A stretch of DNA of 64,000 nucleotides from contig JAUSCY010000027.1 of the NCBI GenBank assembly GCA_030650995.1, positions 30,990 through 94,989 of the forward strand, given 5' to 3'. This document shows positions 9,274 to 19,109 of this stretch, piece by piece. Under the pieces are notes generated by a model. It made no database searches and had not been told where the DNA came from. It saw nothing but the letters and a program-made list of their open reading frames with translations. Made by a program: the position numbers and the translations under genes. The DNA is from Sheuella sp. Its GTDB lineage: Bacteria > Pseudomonadota > Gammaproteobacteria > Burkholderiales > Burkholderiaceae_B. The stretch's first letter is position 1. Each line of letters opens with the position of its first letter.

Positions 9274-11058
9274 ATGAGCTCTGATTCTGCTGCAGTTGTT
9301 ATCCCCGTTGCGCCGGTTACCACCAATTTTTTGCGCAACATCATCGAAGCCGACCTGGCCGCCAACCGCTTTGCGGGTAAGCGCTGGGCCGGCGTTCCCG
9401 GAACGGCGACCGTCCAGGCCACAGGCATACCAGACCCAGCCAGAATCCGGACGCGCTTCCCGCCCGAGCCGAATGGCTACCTGCATATTGGTCATGCCAA
9501 GAGCATTTGCCTGAATTTCGGCCTGGCCAGGGATTACGGCGGGGTCTGTCATATGCGGTTTGATGACACGAATCCAGAAAAAGAAGAACAGGAATACGTA
9601 GACGCGATCCTGGATGCCGTCAAATGGCTTGGCTTTGACTGGTCCGCCAACAATACTGAGCACTTGTATTTCGCCAGCAACTATTTCCCGGTCATGTACG
9701 CCTGCGCCGAGGCGTTAATCGCAGCCGGTCATGCCTACGTTGACCAGCAGAGTCCCGAGGAAATGCGCACGATGCGCGGTACGCTGACCGAGCCAGGTAA
9801 AGACTCACCCTGGCGCACACGTCCCGCGGCAGAGTCTTTGCAGCTCCTGGAAGAAATGCGCGACGGCAAGCACCCGGACGGCAGCATGGCACTGCGCGCG
9901 AAAATTGACATGGCTTCGCCAAATATCAACATGCGCGACCCTGTGCTGTATCGCATACGCCATGCCACGCACCACCGGACCGGTAATGACTGGTGCATCT
10001 ACCCGATGTATGCCTTTGCCCACCCGATCGAGGATGCGCTTGAGGCCATTACACACAGCATCTGCACGCTAGAGTTTGAAGATCAGCGTCCGTTCTATGA
10101 CTGGACACTAAATCGTCTCCAGGAGCTCGGGCAACTCGCCGCCCCCCTGCCGCACCAGTATGAATTCGCCCGTCTGAACATGAGTTACATCGTGACCAGC
10201 AAGCGCAAACTGCTGCAACTGGTCAAAGAAAACCACGTCAGCGGCTGGGACGATCCACGCATGCCCACTATCGTTGGGCTGCGTCGTCGTGGCTACAGTG
10301 CGGCTGCCTTGCGACTGTTTTGCGAACGCACTGGCGTGTCTAAAAACAATGCCCGGATTGATTACAGCTTACTGGATCAAGCCCAACGTGAAGTCCAGGA
10401 TCCGATCGCACCACGCTCGGTCGCTATTCTTGATCCACTTAAACTGGTCATCACCAACTTTCCTTCGGATAAGGTTGAGACCTGTCACGCCCCCCGCAAT
10501 CCACACGATCCCGCTGCTGGTATGCGCGAGTTTCCAATCAGCCGCGAACTCTGGATCGAACAGGAGGATTTCGCCGAAATTCCACCTAAAAAGTATTTCC
10601 GACTGTTCCCGGGCAACTCGGTGCGCCTGAAATACGGCTATGTCGTCACCTGCACGGGCTGCGTGAAAGATGCAGACGGTCGGGTCATCGAGGTTCATGC
10701 CGAATACAACCCGGACACCAAGAGCGGCACGCCCGGCTCCGATCTGGTCAAAGTTAAAGGCAACGTCACCTGGATTAGCGCGGCTCACGCCATCCCGGCC
10801 GAAATCCGGCTCTATGACAGACTGTTTTCTGTGCCCTTCCCGGACGCTGGAGATAATGACTTCCTGGCGTGCCTGAATCCGGATTCGGTCAAAATCGTTC
10901 AGGGTTTGCTCGAACCAGGTACTGTCGCGGATCCCGAAGTTGCGACGCAGTTTGAACGACTCGGCTATTTTGTGGCCGACCGTGTGGACTCCACCCCGGG
11001 AAAACCCGTTTTTAACCGTATAACGACTCTCAGGGATACTTGGGCGGCAGGTACCTGA
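9274..11058 (+). CDS. glnS: Glutamine-tRNA ligase GlnRS
   Basis: This class I aminoacyl-tRNA synthetase of 594 residues charges tRNA-Gln in the cytoplasm. It shows the HIGH-type motif [10 protein letters not shown] (about 65-74) preceded by RFPPEPNG, the [15 protein letters not shown] segment, the KMSKS-type loop VTSKRKL (about 310) and C-terminal anticodon-binding beta-barrels. It carries an N-terminal extension of about 45 residues compared with the E. coli enzyme as I remember it. ATG 9274 is the first start that leaves the divergent cydA-like 5' end free; the frame is open back to 9064, but that part lies antisense to cydA. The ribosome site is weak. minC follows 16 bases later. Confidence 0.97.
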   Translation: MSSDSAAVVIPVAPVTTNFLRNIIEADLAANRFAGKRWAGVPGTATVQATGIPDPARIRTRFPPEPNGYLHIGHAKSICLNFGLARDYGGVCHMRFDDTNPEKEEQEYVDAILDAVKWLGFDWSANNTEHLYFASNYFPVMYACAEALIAAGHAYVDQQSPEEMRTMRGTLTEPGKDSPWRTRPAAESLQLLEEMRDGKHPDGSMALRAKIDMASPNINMRDPVLYRIRHATHHRTGNDWCIYPMYAFAHPIEDALEAITHSICTLEFEDQRPFYDWTLNRLQELGQLAAPLPHQYEFARLNMSYIVTSKRKLLQLVKENHVSGWDDPRMPTIVGLRRRGYSAAALRLFCERTGVSKNNARIDYSLLDQAQREVQDPIAPRSVAILDPLKLVITNFPSDKVETCHAPRNPHDPAAGMREFPISRELWIEQEDFAEIPPKKYFRLFPGNSVRLKYGYVVTCTGCVKDADGRVIEVHAEYNPDTKSGTPGSDLVKVKGNVTWISAAHAIPAEIRLYDRLFSVPFPDAGDNDFLACLNPDSVKIVQGLLEPGTVADPEVATQFERLGYFVADRVDSTPGKPVFNRITTLRDTWAAGT

Positions 11059-11074
11059 GTTATCATTCTCCCCA

Positions 11075-11878
11075 ATGACAACCGAAACCTCAGCACTGGA
11101 TTTTAAAAGCGCCACACTCTACGCGATCCGCGTAGTGCTGCAGCACGCCGATACTGCAGACTTGATCAAAGCGCTCGATAAACGCATGACCGACGCTGGC
11201 GCTTTTTTTGAAAACGAGCCCGTTGTGATTGATGCCAGCCGCGTGGAGGACTCAGTGGACTGGGTTGCGCTGATCAAAGCAATGCGCGATCACCGTCTGC
11301 CCGTTATTGGCGTGGTTGCTCAAGGTGAAAATTTAGCGGCTGCTCAAGCCTGCGGACTGACACTGGTCGATCTGTCTGCGAGTCCTGCGCGTAATGCCTC
11401 GGATACCAAGACCGCTGCCGCTGCAGCCGAGCCTGTCACAACAGCAGTCCTGACCCCTGTCTCGAACAAACCCACCGCTACACAGATTAAAACCGCAGCA
11501 TCCAAAGCACAAAGCCAGGCTGCGCTTGAGCCTCCCCTTGCCGCCCCCACCATGGTTGTGCGCGGCCCCTTGCGCTCAGGTCAGCGCGTGTACGCACGCA
11601 ATAGTGATCTGATCGTCATGGGTGTAGTCAGTCAGGGTGCCGAGGTGATTGCTGATGGCAATATTCATATTTACGGCCCCTTGCGTGGCAAAGCGATGGC
11701 AGGTGCGCATGGTGATACTGCAGCAAGAATTTTTACCACTGGACTGGATGCTGAGCTGGTCGCGATTGCCGGTGTATATCGTGTCATTGATGCGAAATTA
11801 CCCGCGGACCTGCACCAGCTACCTGCGATGATCAGTCTGGATAAAGATGCTCTTCGTATGGCACCGCTCGATCAATAA
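11075..11878 (+). CDS. minC: Septum site-determining protein MinC
   Basis: MinC is the inhibitor of FtsZ assembly in the Min system that positions the division septum. The 267-residue protein has an N-terminal FtsZ-inhibiting domain (about 1-105, [19 protein letters not shown]), an Ala/Thr/Pro-rich linker (about 108-160) and a C-terminal beta-helix dimer domain ([33 protein letters not shown]) that binds MinD. The linker is long. It lies 16 bases after glnS and 80 bases before minD. Confidence 0.96.
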   Translation: MTTETSALDFKSATLYAIRVVLQHADTADLIKALDKRMTDAGAFFENEPVVIDASRVEDSVDWVALIKAMRDHRLPVIGVVAQGENLAAAQACGLTLVDLSASPARNASDTKTAAAAAEPVTTAVLTPVSNKPTATQIKTAASKAQSQAALEPPLAAPTMVVRGPLRSGQRVYARNSDLIVMGVVSQGAEVIADGNIHIYGPLRGKAMAGAHGDTAARIFTTGLDAELVAIAGVYRVIDAKLPADLHQLPAMISLDKDALRMAPLDQ

Positions 11879-11958
11879 ATGCTTTTCCGTTTGAATTTTG
11901 CAGTCTGTAGTATTCATAATCACATTAAAAAATTTACTTATTTAAGGATTTCCGCGTC

Positions 11959-12774
11959 ATGACTCGTATTGTGGTGGTGACTTCAGGTAAAGGCGGCGTG
12001 GGCAAAACCACGACTAGCGCCAGTTTTTCTTCCGGTTTGGCCATGCGTGGTTTCAAAACTGCTGTGATCGACTTTGACGTGGGTTTGCGTAACCTCGATC
12101 TGATCATGGGTTGCGAACGTCGCGTGGTGTATGACTTTGTGAACGTCATTCAAGGCGAAGCCACACTGAACCAGGCCCTGATCAAAGACAAGAATCTCGA
12201 AAATCTCTTCATATTGCCTGCTTCGCAGACACGTGACAAAGACGCACTCTCCCAAGAAGGCGTCGAGAAAGTCATTAATGATCTGAAGGCAATGGGTTTT
12301 GACTACATTGTTTGCGACTCTCCTGCTGGCATTGAGACAGGTGCTTTGCTTGCAGCTTATTTTGCTGATGACGCCCTGGTTGTGACCAACCCCGAGGTGT
12401 CGTCCGTGCGTGACTCGGATCGGATTCTCGGTATTCTGGCCTCCAAGTCGCAGCGTGCTATCAAAGGTGATGAGCCAATCAAAGAGTTTTTACTCCTGAC
12501 TCGCTACAACCCCAAGCGCGTCGAGGATGGCGAGATGCTCTCCTTACAAGACATCGAGGATATCCTGCGCATCAAGCTGATCGGTGTCATCCCCGAGTCT
12601 GAGTCTGTACTGCAGGCGTCAAACCAGGGTTTGCCAGCGATTCACATTGAGAACACCGATGTGTCCGAAGCCTACCGCGATGTGGTGGCTCGTTACCTCG
12701 GCGAAGAAAAACCTCTGCGTTTCGTAGACTACGAAAAGCCAGGTCTCTTCAAGCGTCTGTTCGGAGGTAAATAA
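11959..12774 (+). CDS. minD: Septum site-determining ATPase MinD
   Basis: MinD is a membrane-associated ParA-type ATPase that carries MinC to the membrane and oscillates under MinE control. The 271-residue protein shows the deviant Walker A KGGVGKTT at the N-terminus (residues 11-18), switch [15 protein letters not shown], switch [11 protein letters not shown], and a C-terminal amphipathic membrane-targeting helix ([11 protein letters not shown]). A good ribosome site (AAGGA) precedes ATG 11959. The stop overlaps the minE start by one base (TAATG), so the two are translationally coupled. Confidence 0.97.
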   Translation: MTRIVVVTSGKGGVGKTTTSASFSSGLAMRGFKTAVIDFDVGLRNLDLIMGCERRVVYDFVNVIQGEATLNQALIKDKNLENLFILPASQTRDKDALSQEGVEKVINDLKAMGFDYIVCDSPAGIETGALLAAYFADDALVVTNPEVSSVRDSDRILGILASKSQRAIKGDEPIKEFLLLTRYNPKRVEDGEMLSLQDIEDILRIKLIGVIPESESVLQASNQGLPAIHIENTDVSEAYRDVVARYLGEEKPLRFVDYEKPGLFKRLFGGK

Positions 12775-13028
12775 TGTCTTTTCTGTCGTTTTTACTCGGT
12801 GAGAAAAAAACTTCTGCCAACGTAGCCAGAGAAAGGCTGCAAATTATTCTGGCGCACGAGCGTGGCAGCAGCGATACCTCGCCCGACTATCTACCCCAGT
12901 TGCAAAAAGAACTGATTGCGGTGATTTCTAAATATGTAAAGATCAATCCCGAAGACATCAAGGTCAGCCTGGATCGTCAGGACAGCCTTGAGGTGCTAGA
13001 GGTCAAGATCGAGATGCCCCAGCGATAG
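12774..13028 (+). CDS. minE: Cell division topological specificity factor MinE
   Basis: MinE stimulates MinD ATP hydrolysis and confines MinCD to the poles. The 84-residue protein has the short N-terminal membrane-targeting helix ([10 protein letters not shown]), the anti-MinCD segment [16 protein letters not shown] and the beta-sheet dimer domain with [16 protein letters not shown]. Length and order are standard. The gene ends 24 bases before a strong terminator hairpin that closes the min operon. Confidence 0.97.
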   Translation: MSFLSFLLGEKKTSANVARERLQIILAHERGSSDTSPDYLPQLQKELIAVISKYVKINPEDIKVSLDRQDSLEVLEVKIEMPQR

Positions 13029-13052
13029 TTGAGGGGTATCAAAAGGAATAAG

Positions 13053-13081
13053 GGCGATGCTTGATAGCGTCGCCTTTTTTT
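13053..13081 (+). terminator. Rho-independent terminator after minE
   Basis: GGCGA at 13053-13057 pairs with TCGCC at 13070-13074, with additional GC/GC pairing inside, and seven T residues follow (13075-13081). It ends the minCDE transcript. Confidence 0.85.
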
Positions 13082-13139
13082 GGGGGTTATTTAACGCGTG
13101 TGAATTTACTTAAAATTATTATAAAAAATTCATAAAAGC

Positions 13140-13574
13140 TTAAACCCTTAACAACTGCGCAGCATTAATCAGCGACTGTGGCATGGGAACAGGTTTATTA
13201 GTCGCACGATCAACGTACACATGTACAAAATAACCTTGTGCACTAGCCAGATCCTCGTCGTTACGGAAGATGCCAACTTCATATTTGATGCTACTGGCAC
13301 CTAGATGAGCCAGACGCAACCCTACATGCACCGTATCTGGAAAAGCCATTGAACTGAAATAGCGGCACTGGGTCTCGACCACAAGGCCGACAATGCTTGA
13401 GTTTTGTAAGTCCAGAACACCTTGTTTAATCAAAAATTCATTTACTGCGGTATCGAAATATGAGTAATACACCACATTATTAACATGTCCAAAGACATCG
13501 TTATCTTTCCAACGGGTAGAAATCGAATGGAAATGTGCAAATGCACTACGGTTCTCAGCAGGGGCGCGGCTCAT
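13140..13574 (-). CDS. Acyl-CoA thioesterase, 4HBT hot-dog family (YbgC/FadM-like)
   Basis: This 144-residue single hot-dog-fold protein has the N-terminal motif TRWKDNDVFGHVNNVVYYSYF, in which the aspartate of DVFGHVNN corresponds to the family's catalytic residue. The central helix and beta-sheet segments (VETQCRYFSS, VHVGLRLAHLGASSIKYEV) are also recognisable. It probably hydrolyses acyl-CoA thioesters in the cytoplasm. AAGGA lies six bases before ATG 13574. It is divergent from paaY, another thioester-related protein. The substrate chain type cannot be read from the sequence. Confidence 0.85.
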   Translation of the reverse strand: MSRAPAENRSAFAHFHSISTRWKDNDVFGHVNNVVYYSYFDTAVNEFLIKQGVLDLQNSSIVGLVVETQCRYFSSMAFPDTVHVGLRLAHLGASSIKYEVGIFRNDEDLASAQGYFVHVYVDRATNKPVPMPQSLINAAQLLRV

Positions 13575-13676
13575 AATTCCTTTTTTTTCGGTACAAAGCT
13601 ATTTCGAGTTCTTTTTTGAATTCGTTTTAATTGGCTATCCAGATTACTATTTTGACATCAAATTAGGAGTCACCCC

Positions 13677-14276
13677 ATGCTCAAGGTTTATTCGATTGAC
13701 GGCATTACTCCGGTCGTGGACCCCACCGCCTATGTTCACCCCACCGCAGTGCTGATTGGAGACGTCGTGATTGGTCCGCGCTGTTATGTCGGGCCTCTGG
13801 CCAGCCTGCGTGGGGACTTTGGGCGCATTGTCATGCACGAAGGCTCAAACGTTCAGGACTGCTGCGTGATCCATGGTTTCGCTGAGAGCGAAACCGTGAT
13901 TGAGGTTGATGGCCATATCGGCCACTCAGCTGTGCTGCACGGCTGTCATATTGGTAAAAATGCGATGGTGGGTATGAATGCCGTGGTGATGGATGAAGCC
14001 GTCATCGGTGAGGCCAGCATCATCGGCGCCTCGTCTTTTGTCAAAGCAGGCTCAATTATTCCCCCGCGCAGCATGGTGATGGGCACACCTGCCAAGGTCA
14101 TCCGCGAATTACGAGATGACGAAATCAAGTGGAAAGGCCACGGTACAGCGCAGTATCAGCAATTAGCCGTTCGCTGTTTAAATACCATGCAGTGTGTCGA
14201 CCCATTGACCGCGGTCGAACCGGATCGCAAAAAACTGAAAATCGAGGCGCCGTCCAAACCAAAAATTAAAACCTGA
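13677..14276 (+). CDS. paaY: PaaY-type gamma-carbonic-anhydrase-fold protein
   Basis: This 199-residue left-handed beta-helix protein has hexapeptide repeats (VHPTAVLIGDVVIG, GHIGHSAVLHGCHIG, GKNAMVGMNAVVMDEAVIG). The three zinc-binding histidines sit in the H-x(n)-H-x4-H arrangement around VIHG, GHIGH and LHGCHIG. The extended C-terminal helix (about 170-199) is typical of PaaY/CaiE rather than simple carbonic anhydrases. PaaY is a thioesterase that relieves dead-end CoA adducts in phenylacetate degradation, but no other paa gene is nearby. TAGGAG lies seven to eight bases before the ATG. Its stop abuts the stop of the convergent gene at 14277. Confidence 0.85.
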   Translation: MLKVYSIDGITPVVDPTAYVHPTAVLIGDVVIGPRCYVGPLASLRGDFGRIVMHEGSNVQDCCVIHGFAESETVIEVDGHIGHSAVLHGCHIGKNAMVGMNAVVMDEAVIGEASIIGASSFVKAGSIIPPRSMVMGTPAKVIRELRDDEIKWKGHGTAQYQQLAVRCLNTMQCVDPLTAVEPDRKKLKIEAPSKPKIKT

Positions 14277-14738
14277 TTAGTTGCTTTTAGCGTTCGCAAA
14301 CTGGGTGATCACCAAGCCACTCACCAGGATCACGATCCCCAGTAAGCGCAGACCGTTGACAGGCCGGACTGCCGCGCTGAACAAACCGAAGTGATCGATC
14401 ACGACGGAGCCGATGATCTGGGACACCACCGCAAACATTATGAAATTGGCCACACCGAAATGCGGTGCAACCATCGTTGCGCTAATGACATAAAACGCGA
14501 CAATCATGCCTCCCATGAAATTGATCGGCTCTGAGTGACTGAGGCGACTCAGATCAGGCAATGATCGCGTGATGAGCAAAGCGCACACTAAACAAAAAAT
14601 CAATCCTACACCAAACAGCACAACAGGGGCATGCAGTGGCTCTCCGAGATGACGGCCTAGTCTGGCGTTGAGCATCCCCATCACAGGGATTAACACACCC
14701 GCCATTAATGCCCAGATCGCGTATTTCAGAGAAAACAT
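14277..14738 (-). CDS. YdcZ/DUF606-type small multidrug-like transporter
   Basis: The 153-residue protein has about five hydrophobic helices (AIWALMAGVLIPVMG, VVLFGVGLIFCLVCALLI, FMGGMIVAFYVISATM, NFIMFAVVSQIIGSVVI, LLGIVILVSGLVI). Motifs MLNARLG and VSQIIGSVVIDHFG are those of the DUF606 branch of the drug/metabolite transporter superfamily. These act as dimers or pairs; only one gene is present. The substrate is unknown. It converges on paaY with adjoining stop codons. Confidence 0.85.
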   Translation of the reverse strand: MFSLKYAIWALMAGVLIPVMGMLNARLGRHLGEPLHAPVVLFGVGLIFCLVCALLITRSLPDLSRLSHSEPINFMGGMIVAFYVISATMVAPHFGVANFIMFAVVSQIIGSVVIDHFGLFSAAVRPVNGLRLLGIVILVSGLVITQFANAKSN

Positions 14739-14796
14739 AGCAGCACCCTACCTCATGCGGTCAGCAAATAAACTTGCCCATTGAAGGGCATCCGAA

Positions 14797-16470
14797 TCAA
14801 CGCAAAGCTTTGTAACGAATACGCTTAGGCGCCGCACCGGCCTCGCCTAGACGGCGTTTCTTGTCCGCTTCGTATTCCTGATAGTTACCGTCAAAGAAAA
14901 CCACTTGCGAGTCTCCCTCGAACGCCATGATGTGCGTGGCGATACGATCGAGGAACCACCGATCGTGACTGATGACCATGACGGAGCCTGCAAATTCGAG
15001 CAAAGCATCCTCAAGTGCACGCAAGGTCTCAACATCCAGGTCGTTTGAAGGCTCGTCAAGCAGCAAAACGTTGCCACCACTGATCAGTGTTTTACACAGA
15101 TGCAGACGACCGCGTTCACCACCAGACAACTGGCCTACGGTTTTGCCCTGATCTGCGCCTTTAAAGTTAAAGCGGCCCAGATAAGCACGCGCAGGCATTT
15201 CAAATTTACCAATAGTCAGGATATCTGCACCATCAGCAATCGTGTCAAACACAGTCTTGGCATCAGGCAGCGCATCGCGTGACTGATCTACAAAAGCGAT
15301 CTTGACTGTCTTGCCAATCGTGACTTCACCACTGTCAGGTTGCTCACGACCGGCGATCATTTTGAAAAGCGTTGATTTACCTGCACCGTTCGGACCAATG
15401 ATGCCGACAATCGCACCCGGTGGCACGCGGAAACTTAAGTGATCAATCAGGATGCGATCACCGAAAGATTTGCTCACATCGGTGAATTCAATGACCTCAT
15501 TACCCAGACGCTCTGCGACAGGAATAAAAATTTCCTGCGTTTCGTTTCGCTTCTGGTATTCCTGCGAGGAGAGTTCCTCAAAACGCGTCATCCGCGCTTT
15601 GGCTTTCGCCTGGCGGCCCTTGGCGTTTTGACGAACCCATTCAAGTTCTTTCTTAATTGTTTTCTGGCGAGCTGATTCGCTGGATTCTTCTTGCTGCAGA
15701 CGCGCATCCTTCTGCTCAAGCCAGGAACTGTAGTTGCCTTTCCAGGGAATGCCGTGGCCACGGTCGAGTTCAAGAATCCATTCGGCCACGTTATCGAGGA
15801 AGTAACGATCGTGGGTGACGGCCACAACCGTACCTGAAAATTTAGCCAGAAATTGCTCAAGCCAGTCGACGCTTTCAGCATCCAGGTGGTTGGTAGGCTC
15901 ATCGAGCAGCAGCATATCGGGCTTTGACAATAGCAGGCGACACAAAGCCACGCGGCGTTTCTCACCACCAGATAACTTACCTACGTTGGCATCCCATGGC
16001 GGCAGCCGCAGCGCATCAGCGGCGATTTCCATCTGTGTCTCAATATCATCCGCTCCACTGGAGGCTGCGGCTGAAATAATCGCCTCGAGCTCAGCCTGCT
16101 CCGCTGCGAGCTTGTCAAAATCCGCATCGGGTTCTGCATAAGCGATATAGACCTCATCCAGACGCTTGCGCGCTGCGACAACGGGACCCAAGCCCTCCTC
16201 GACCGCTTCGCGAACCGTGTGATCTGGATTCAGGCGGGGCTCCTGCTCAAGATAGCCAATATTCAGGCCAGGCATCGGGGTGGCTTCACCTTCGATTTCC
16301 TTGTCAACACCCGCCATGATTTTTAGCAGCGTAGATTTACCAGAACCGTTTGTACCGAGCACGCCGATTTTGGCGCCGGGGAAAAACGAAAGGGAAATAT
16401 CACGCAGAATCTGGCGCTTGGGGGGCACGATTTTGCCCACGCGGTGCATAGTGAATACGTATTGAGCCAT
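14797..16470 (-). CDS. ettA: Energy-dependent translational throttle protein EttA (ABC-F)
   Basis: This soluble tandem ABC ATPase binds the ribosomal E site and gates elongation according to energy state. The 557-residue protein has two cassettes, with Walker A GTNGSGKST (about 38-46) and GPNGAGKST, signatures LSGGEKRRVALC and LSGGERGRLHLC, and Walker B LLLDEPTNHLD and LLLDEPSNDLD. The inter-domain linker (about 240-310) is charged. ATG 16470 gives the canonical N-terminus MAQYVFTMHRVGK; an in-frame start at 16491 adds seven residues and is less likely. It is divergent from the acidic hypothetical gene. Confidence 0.97.
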   Translation of the reverse strand: MAQYVFTMHRVGKIVPPKRQILRDISLSFFPGAKIGVLGTNGSGKSTLLKIMAGVDKEIEGEATPMPGLNIGYLEQEPRLNPDHTVREAVEEGLGPVVAARKRLDEVYIAYAEPDADFDKLAAEQAELEAIISAAASSGADDIETQMEIAADALRLPPWDANVGKLSGGEKRRVALCRLLLSKPDMLLLDEPTNHLDAESVDWLEQFLAKFSGTVVAVTHDRYFLDNVAEWILELDRGHGIPWKGNYSSWLEQKDARLQQEESSESARQKTIKKELEWVRQNAKGRQAKAKARMTRFEELSSQEYQKRNETQEIFIPVAERLGNEVIEFTDVSKSFGDRILIDHLSFRVPPGAIVGIIGPNGAGKSTLFKMIAGREQPDSGEVTIGKTVKIAFVDQSRDALPDAKTVFDTIADGADILTIGKFEMPARAYLGRFNFKGADQGKTVGQLSGGERGRLHLCKTLISGGNVLLLDEPSNDLDVETLRALEDALLEFAGSVMVISHDRWFLDRIATHIMAFEGDSQVVFFDGNYQEYEADKKRRLGEAGAAPKRIRYKALR

Positions 16471-16605
16471 TGGGTCCGTCACAGAGATCAAAAAAACAAT
16501 GCCGTATTGTAGGGCTTATAGGTCGTTTTTACGGTGAGCGAGGGCCAGACGGCTATGATGTAGGGTATTAAAACTTTGAACCAGCCTGCCCAAGGCTGTT
16601 GCCCC

Positions 16606-17115
16606 ATGTCTGATCCTGATCTCGCCCTGCGTTTTACCGAACAAGAACTTGCCATGCTTGGCAAGACTGCCGATGGGCTGAGCGCCTATATGGGTAAGTC
16701 TGTTTTAGCTGAGGTGGGGGTCGACGATGACGCCGAATGGGTGATCTTCGCCATTCCAATCGGCACGGATGAAAAACCCGACGAGAATGCCATGCATGTG
16801 CAAATGGGCGGCCCGGGAGCAAGATTTGTCGGAAACCGGGGCGGACTGGATCTGGATAACGAATCTTATGATTGCCAGTATCTTTGGGCGATTCAGATCA
16901 CCGCAGACCCCGAAGCTCGATTTGTCAGGCTGGATGATCAGGGTGAGGAGTTCGACTTTTCAAACGAATTGGGTGAATTGCTGCCCTTCGACATGAGTGA
17001 AGAAGACTTGCCAGACCCAGACCTCGAATTACTCGAAGATCTGGGTGAGGATGATGAGGATCTTCCTGAAATCGATGACGATGCCGAACTACGTCCTAAA
17101 GGACCTCTGCACTGA
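16606..17115 (+). CDS. Acidic conserved-looking hypothetical protein
   Basis: This protein of 169 residues from ATG 16606 (MSDPDLALRF) is not one I recognise. The first 130 residues look like a compact alpha/beta domain (LAMLGKTADGLSAYMG, EWVIFAIPIG). The last 40 are almost purely acidic (SEEDLPDPDLELLEDLG and following). No transmembrane segment or signal peptide is seen. A TTG at 16576 in frame is a weaker alternative start. The last 20 bases overlap the 3' end of the convergent ABC ATPase gene. The acidic tail suggests a protein- or nucleic-acid-mimicking partner, which is only inference. Confidence 0.75.
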   Translation: MSDPDLALRFTEQELAMLGKTADGLSAYMGKSVLAEVGVDDDAEWVIFAIPIGTDEKPDENAMHVQMGGPGARFVGNRGGLDLDNESYDCQYLWAIQITADPEARFVRLDDQGEEFDFSNELGELLPFDMSEEDLPDPDLELLEDLGEDDEDLPEIDDDAELRPKGPLH

Positions 17116-18130
17116 TTTCGATTTTCATGGGCCAGCCCTGAGCAATACCATGACATGCCACCTGATTCTCACCATGAGCAACCATTGCAGGTGACTCTGA
17201 CTTGCATAGATCGCGCGCAAAAGGACAGCGTGGATGGAAGGTACAGCCAGAGGGTGGGTTCAGGGGATTAGGGACTTCACCCGCAACGGGTGTGCGACGT
17301 GCACCCGCTCCTGTCATATCAGGAATAGCAGACAACAACATTCTCGTATAAGGGTGTTGTGGCTTTTCAAACAAGCTATCCCGATCTGCAATCTCAACGA
17401 TCCGTCCCAGATACATCACCCCAACACGGTCGGCCACGTGATGCACGACTGCCAGATTATGTGAAATGAACAAATAAGTCAGGCCAAGACGGCGCTGCAG
17501 ATCCTTCATGATGTTCAGCACCTGTGCCTGCACCGAAACATCCAGGGCAGAAGTCGGTTCATCACACACCAGGAACTCAGGGTTCACCGCCAGTGCACGC
17601 GCAATAGAAATCCGCTGTCGCTGTCCTCCGGAAAACTGGTGTGGGTAGCGTTCAGAATCTGTCGGATGCAAACCTACCTGCTTGAGCAACACATCCACGC
17701 GCTCATTACGCTGCTGCGGAGTCATGCTTGTATGCGCAAGCATGGGTTCCGCAATGATGCGTCCCACACGCCAGCGTGGATTCAAACTTGCGTAAGGATC
17801 CTGAAAAATCATTTGAAGTCGTTTGCGCAAGGCCAGGCCATCAGGCCCATCCATATCTGAAAGAGGCTGGCCATCAAACGTAATCGAGCCACGCGTCAAC
17901 GGGTACAAGCCTACGAGCAGTCTTGCAATGGTAGATTTCCCACAGCCTGACTCACCTACCAAGGCAAGTGTTTCGCCTTTACGGATACTGAACGACACAC
18001 CATCAACAGCACGTAACATGGTGCGGGGCTTACGCGACAACACGCGTTCGAGCCAGGGTGCAGAAACATCAAACCAGCGTGCCGCATCGCGGACTTCGAC
18101 TAACGGACGTTCTTGTGCGACGTTATTCAT
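17096..18130 (-). CDS. Peptide-type ABC transporter ATP-binding protein (DppF/OppF-like)
   Basis: This cytoplasmic ATPase of 344 residues is the last gene of a five-gene importer operon. It has Walker A GESGCGKST (near residue 58), Q-loop MIFQDPYASLNPRW, signature FSGGQRQRISIARAL, Walker B LVCDEPTSALDVS and the C-terminal oligopeptide-family extension with the CTFHPRCPFA cysteine motif. It starts four bases inside the end of the paired ATPase gene (ATGA-type overlap). The tail beyond the cysteine motif (AQGWPMKIEISAEVL) overlaps the convergent acidic gene. Confidence 0.93.
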   Translation of the reverse strand: MNNVAQERPLVEVRDAARWFDVSAPWLERVLSRKPRTMLRAVDGVSFSIRKGETLALVGESGCGKSTIARLLVGLYPLTRGSITFDGQPLSDMDGPDGLALRKRLQMIFQDPYASLNPRWRVGRIIAEPMLAHTSMTPQQRNERVDVLLKQVGLHPTDSERYPHQFSGGQRQRISIARALAVNPEFLVCDEPTSALDVSVQAQVLNIMKDLQRRLGLTYLFISHNLAVVHHVADRVGVMYLGRIVEIADRDSLFEKPQHPYTRMLLSAIPDMTGAGARRTPVAGEVPNPLNPPSGCTFHPRCPFARDLCKSESPAMVAHGENQVACHGIAQGWPMKIEISAEVL

Positions 18131-19101
18131 GCATGCTCCTGTTCAGTCTGCAACCAACAGGCCGCACTGGTTGCCCCTGTCTGAAACAGCAAGGGTCTTT
18201 CTACTTTGCAGCGTGGCATGACTTTCGGACAACGAGGATTAAATGCGCAACCTTGAGGAATAGCAGTGAGTCGCGGCATCGTGCCATCGATTTGCACCAG
18301 ACGCTCGACGTGCTGATGCACTGAAGGGATGGAACCCATCAGCCCCACCGTATAGGGATGAGCAGGTGCGTGAATCACATCACGCACATTGCCGATCTCC
18401 GCAACACGTCCCGCATACATGACCACCACGCGATCGGCCGTCTCAGCGATCACACCCATATCATGCGTGATGAGCATGACTGCAGCGCCTTGTTCACGAC
18501 AAAGTTTTTTAAGCAGATCAATAATCTGTGCCTGGATAGACACATCCAGAGCAGTGGTAGGCTCATCGGCCACAATCAGTTTGGGCTCAGCCGCAAGTGC
18601 CAGAGCAATCACGACACGTTGGCGCATACCGCCAGAAAACTGATGAGGGTAGTGATCAATCCGTTCGCGTGCAGCGGGAATACCCGTGGACTCCAGCAAT
18701 TCGATTGAACGCGTTCTCGCCTGCGACCAAGTCATCGGCAAATGCGTCACGATTGTTTCAGTGAGTTGGTGACCAACGGTATAGAGTGGATTGAGCGAAG
18801 TCAACGGGTCCTGAAAAATCGCACCAATTTCCCGGCCCCGTATATGTCGCATCTGATCGTCGGAAAGATTGTCGATACGGCGACCAGCCAGCAACACCTC
18901 GCCACTGGAGATGCGTCCTGGCGGCTCAAGCAAACCAATGATGGCCGCACCGGTCAGTGATTTGCCGGCACCAGACTCGCCCACGACACCGACCACCTCG
19001 CCTGCAGAGATCGAAAAAGATACTTCGTTCAACGCTTTTAAGGTGCCGCGTCGAGTCGGAAACTCAACACTTACCTCACGCAGTTCAAGAATAGTTGACA
19101 T
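18127..19101 (-). CDS. Peptide-type ABC transporter ATP-binding protein (DppD/OppD-like)
   Basis: This is the paired ATPase of 324 residues, with Walker A GESGAGKS (near 40), Q-loop IFQDPLTSLNPLY, signature FSGGMRQRVVIALAL, Walker B IVADEPTTALDVS and the terminal cysteine motif CAFNPRCP. ATG 19101 is chosen because GAGG lies six bases upstream; the frame also opens from TTG 19113, which would overlap the permease gene. With its partner it powers the family-5 importer. Confidence 0.93.
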   Translation of the reverse strand: MSTILELREVSVEFPTRRGTLKALNEVSFSISAGEVVGVVGESGAGKSLTGAAIIGLLEPPGRISSGEVLLAGRRIDNLSDDQMRHIRGREIGAIFQDPLTSLNPLYTVGHQLTETIVTHLPMTWSQARTRSIELLESTGIPAARERIDHYPHQFSGGMRQRVVIALALAAEPKLIVADEPTTALDVSIQAQIIDLLKKLCREQGAAVMLITHDMGVIAETADRVVVMYAGRVAEIGNVRDVIHAPAHPYTVGLMGSIPSVHQHVERLVQIDGTMPRLTAIPQGCAFNPRCPKVMPRCKVERPLLFQTGATSAACWLQTEQEHA

Positions 19102-19109
19102 GCGTGACC

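Noticed and set aside
10369..11115. 248-residue minus-strand open frame
   Set aside because: It lies wholly antisense to glnS and the start of minC, has no recognisable motifs and no ribosome site.
14775..14790. Hairpin TGCCC...GGGCA after ettA as a terminator
   Set aside because: The stem is only five pairs and the following sequence on the minus strand has no solid T-run.
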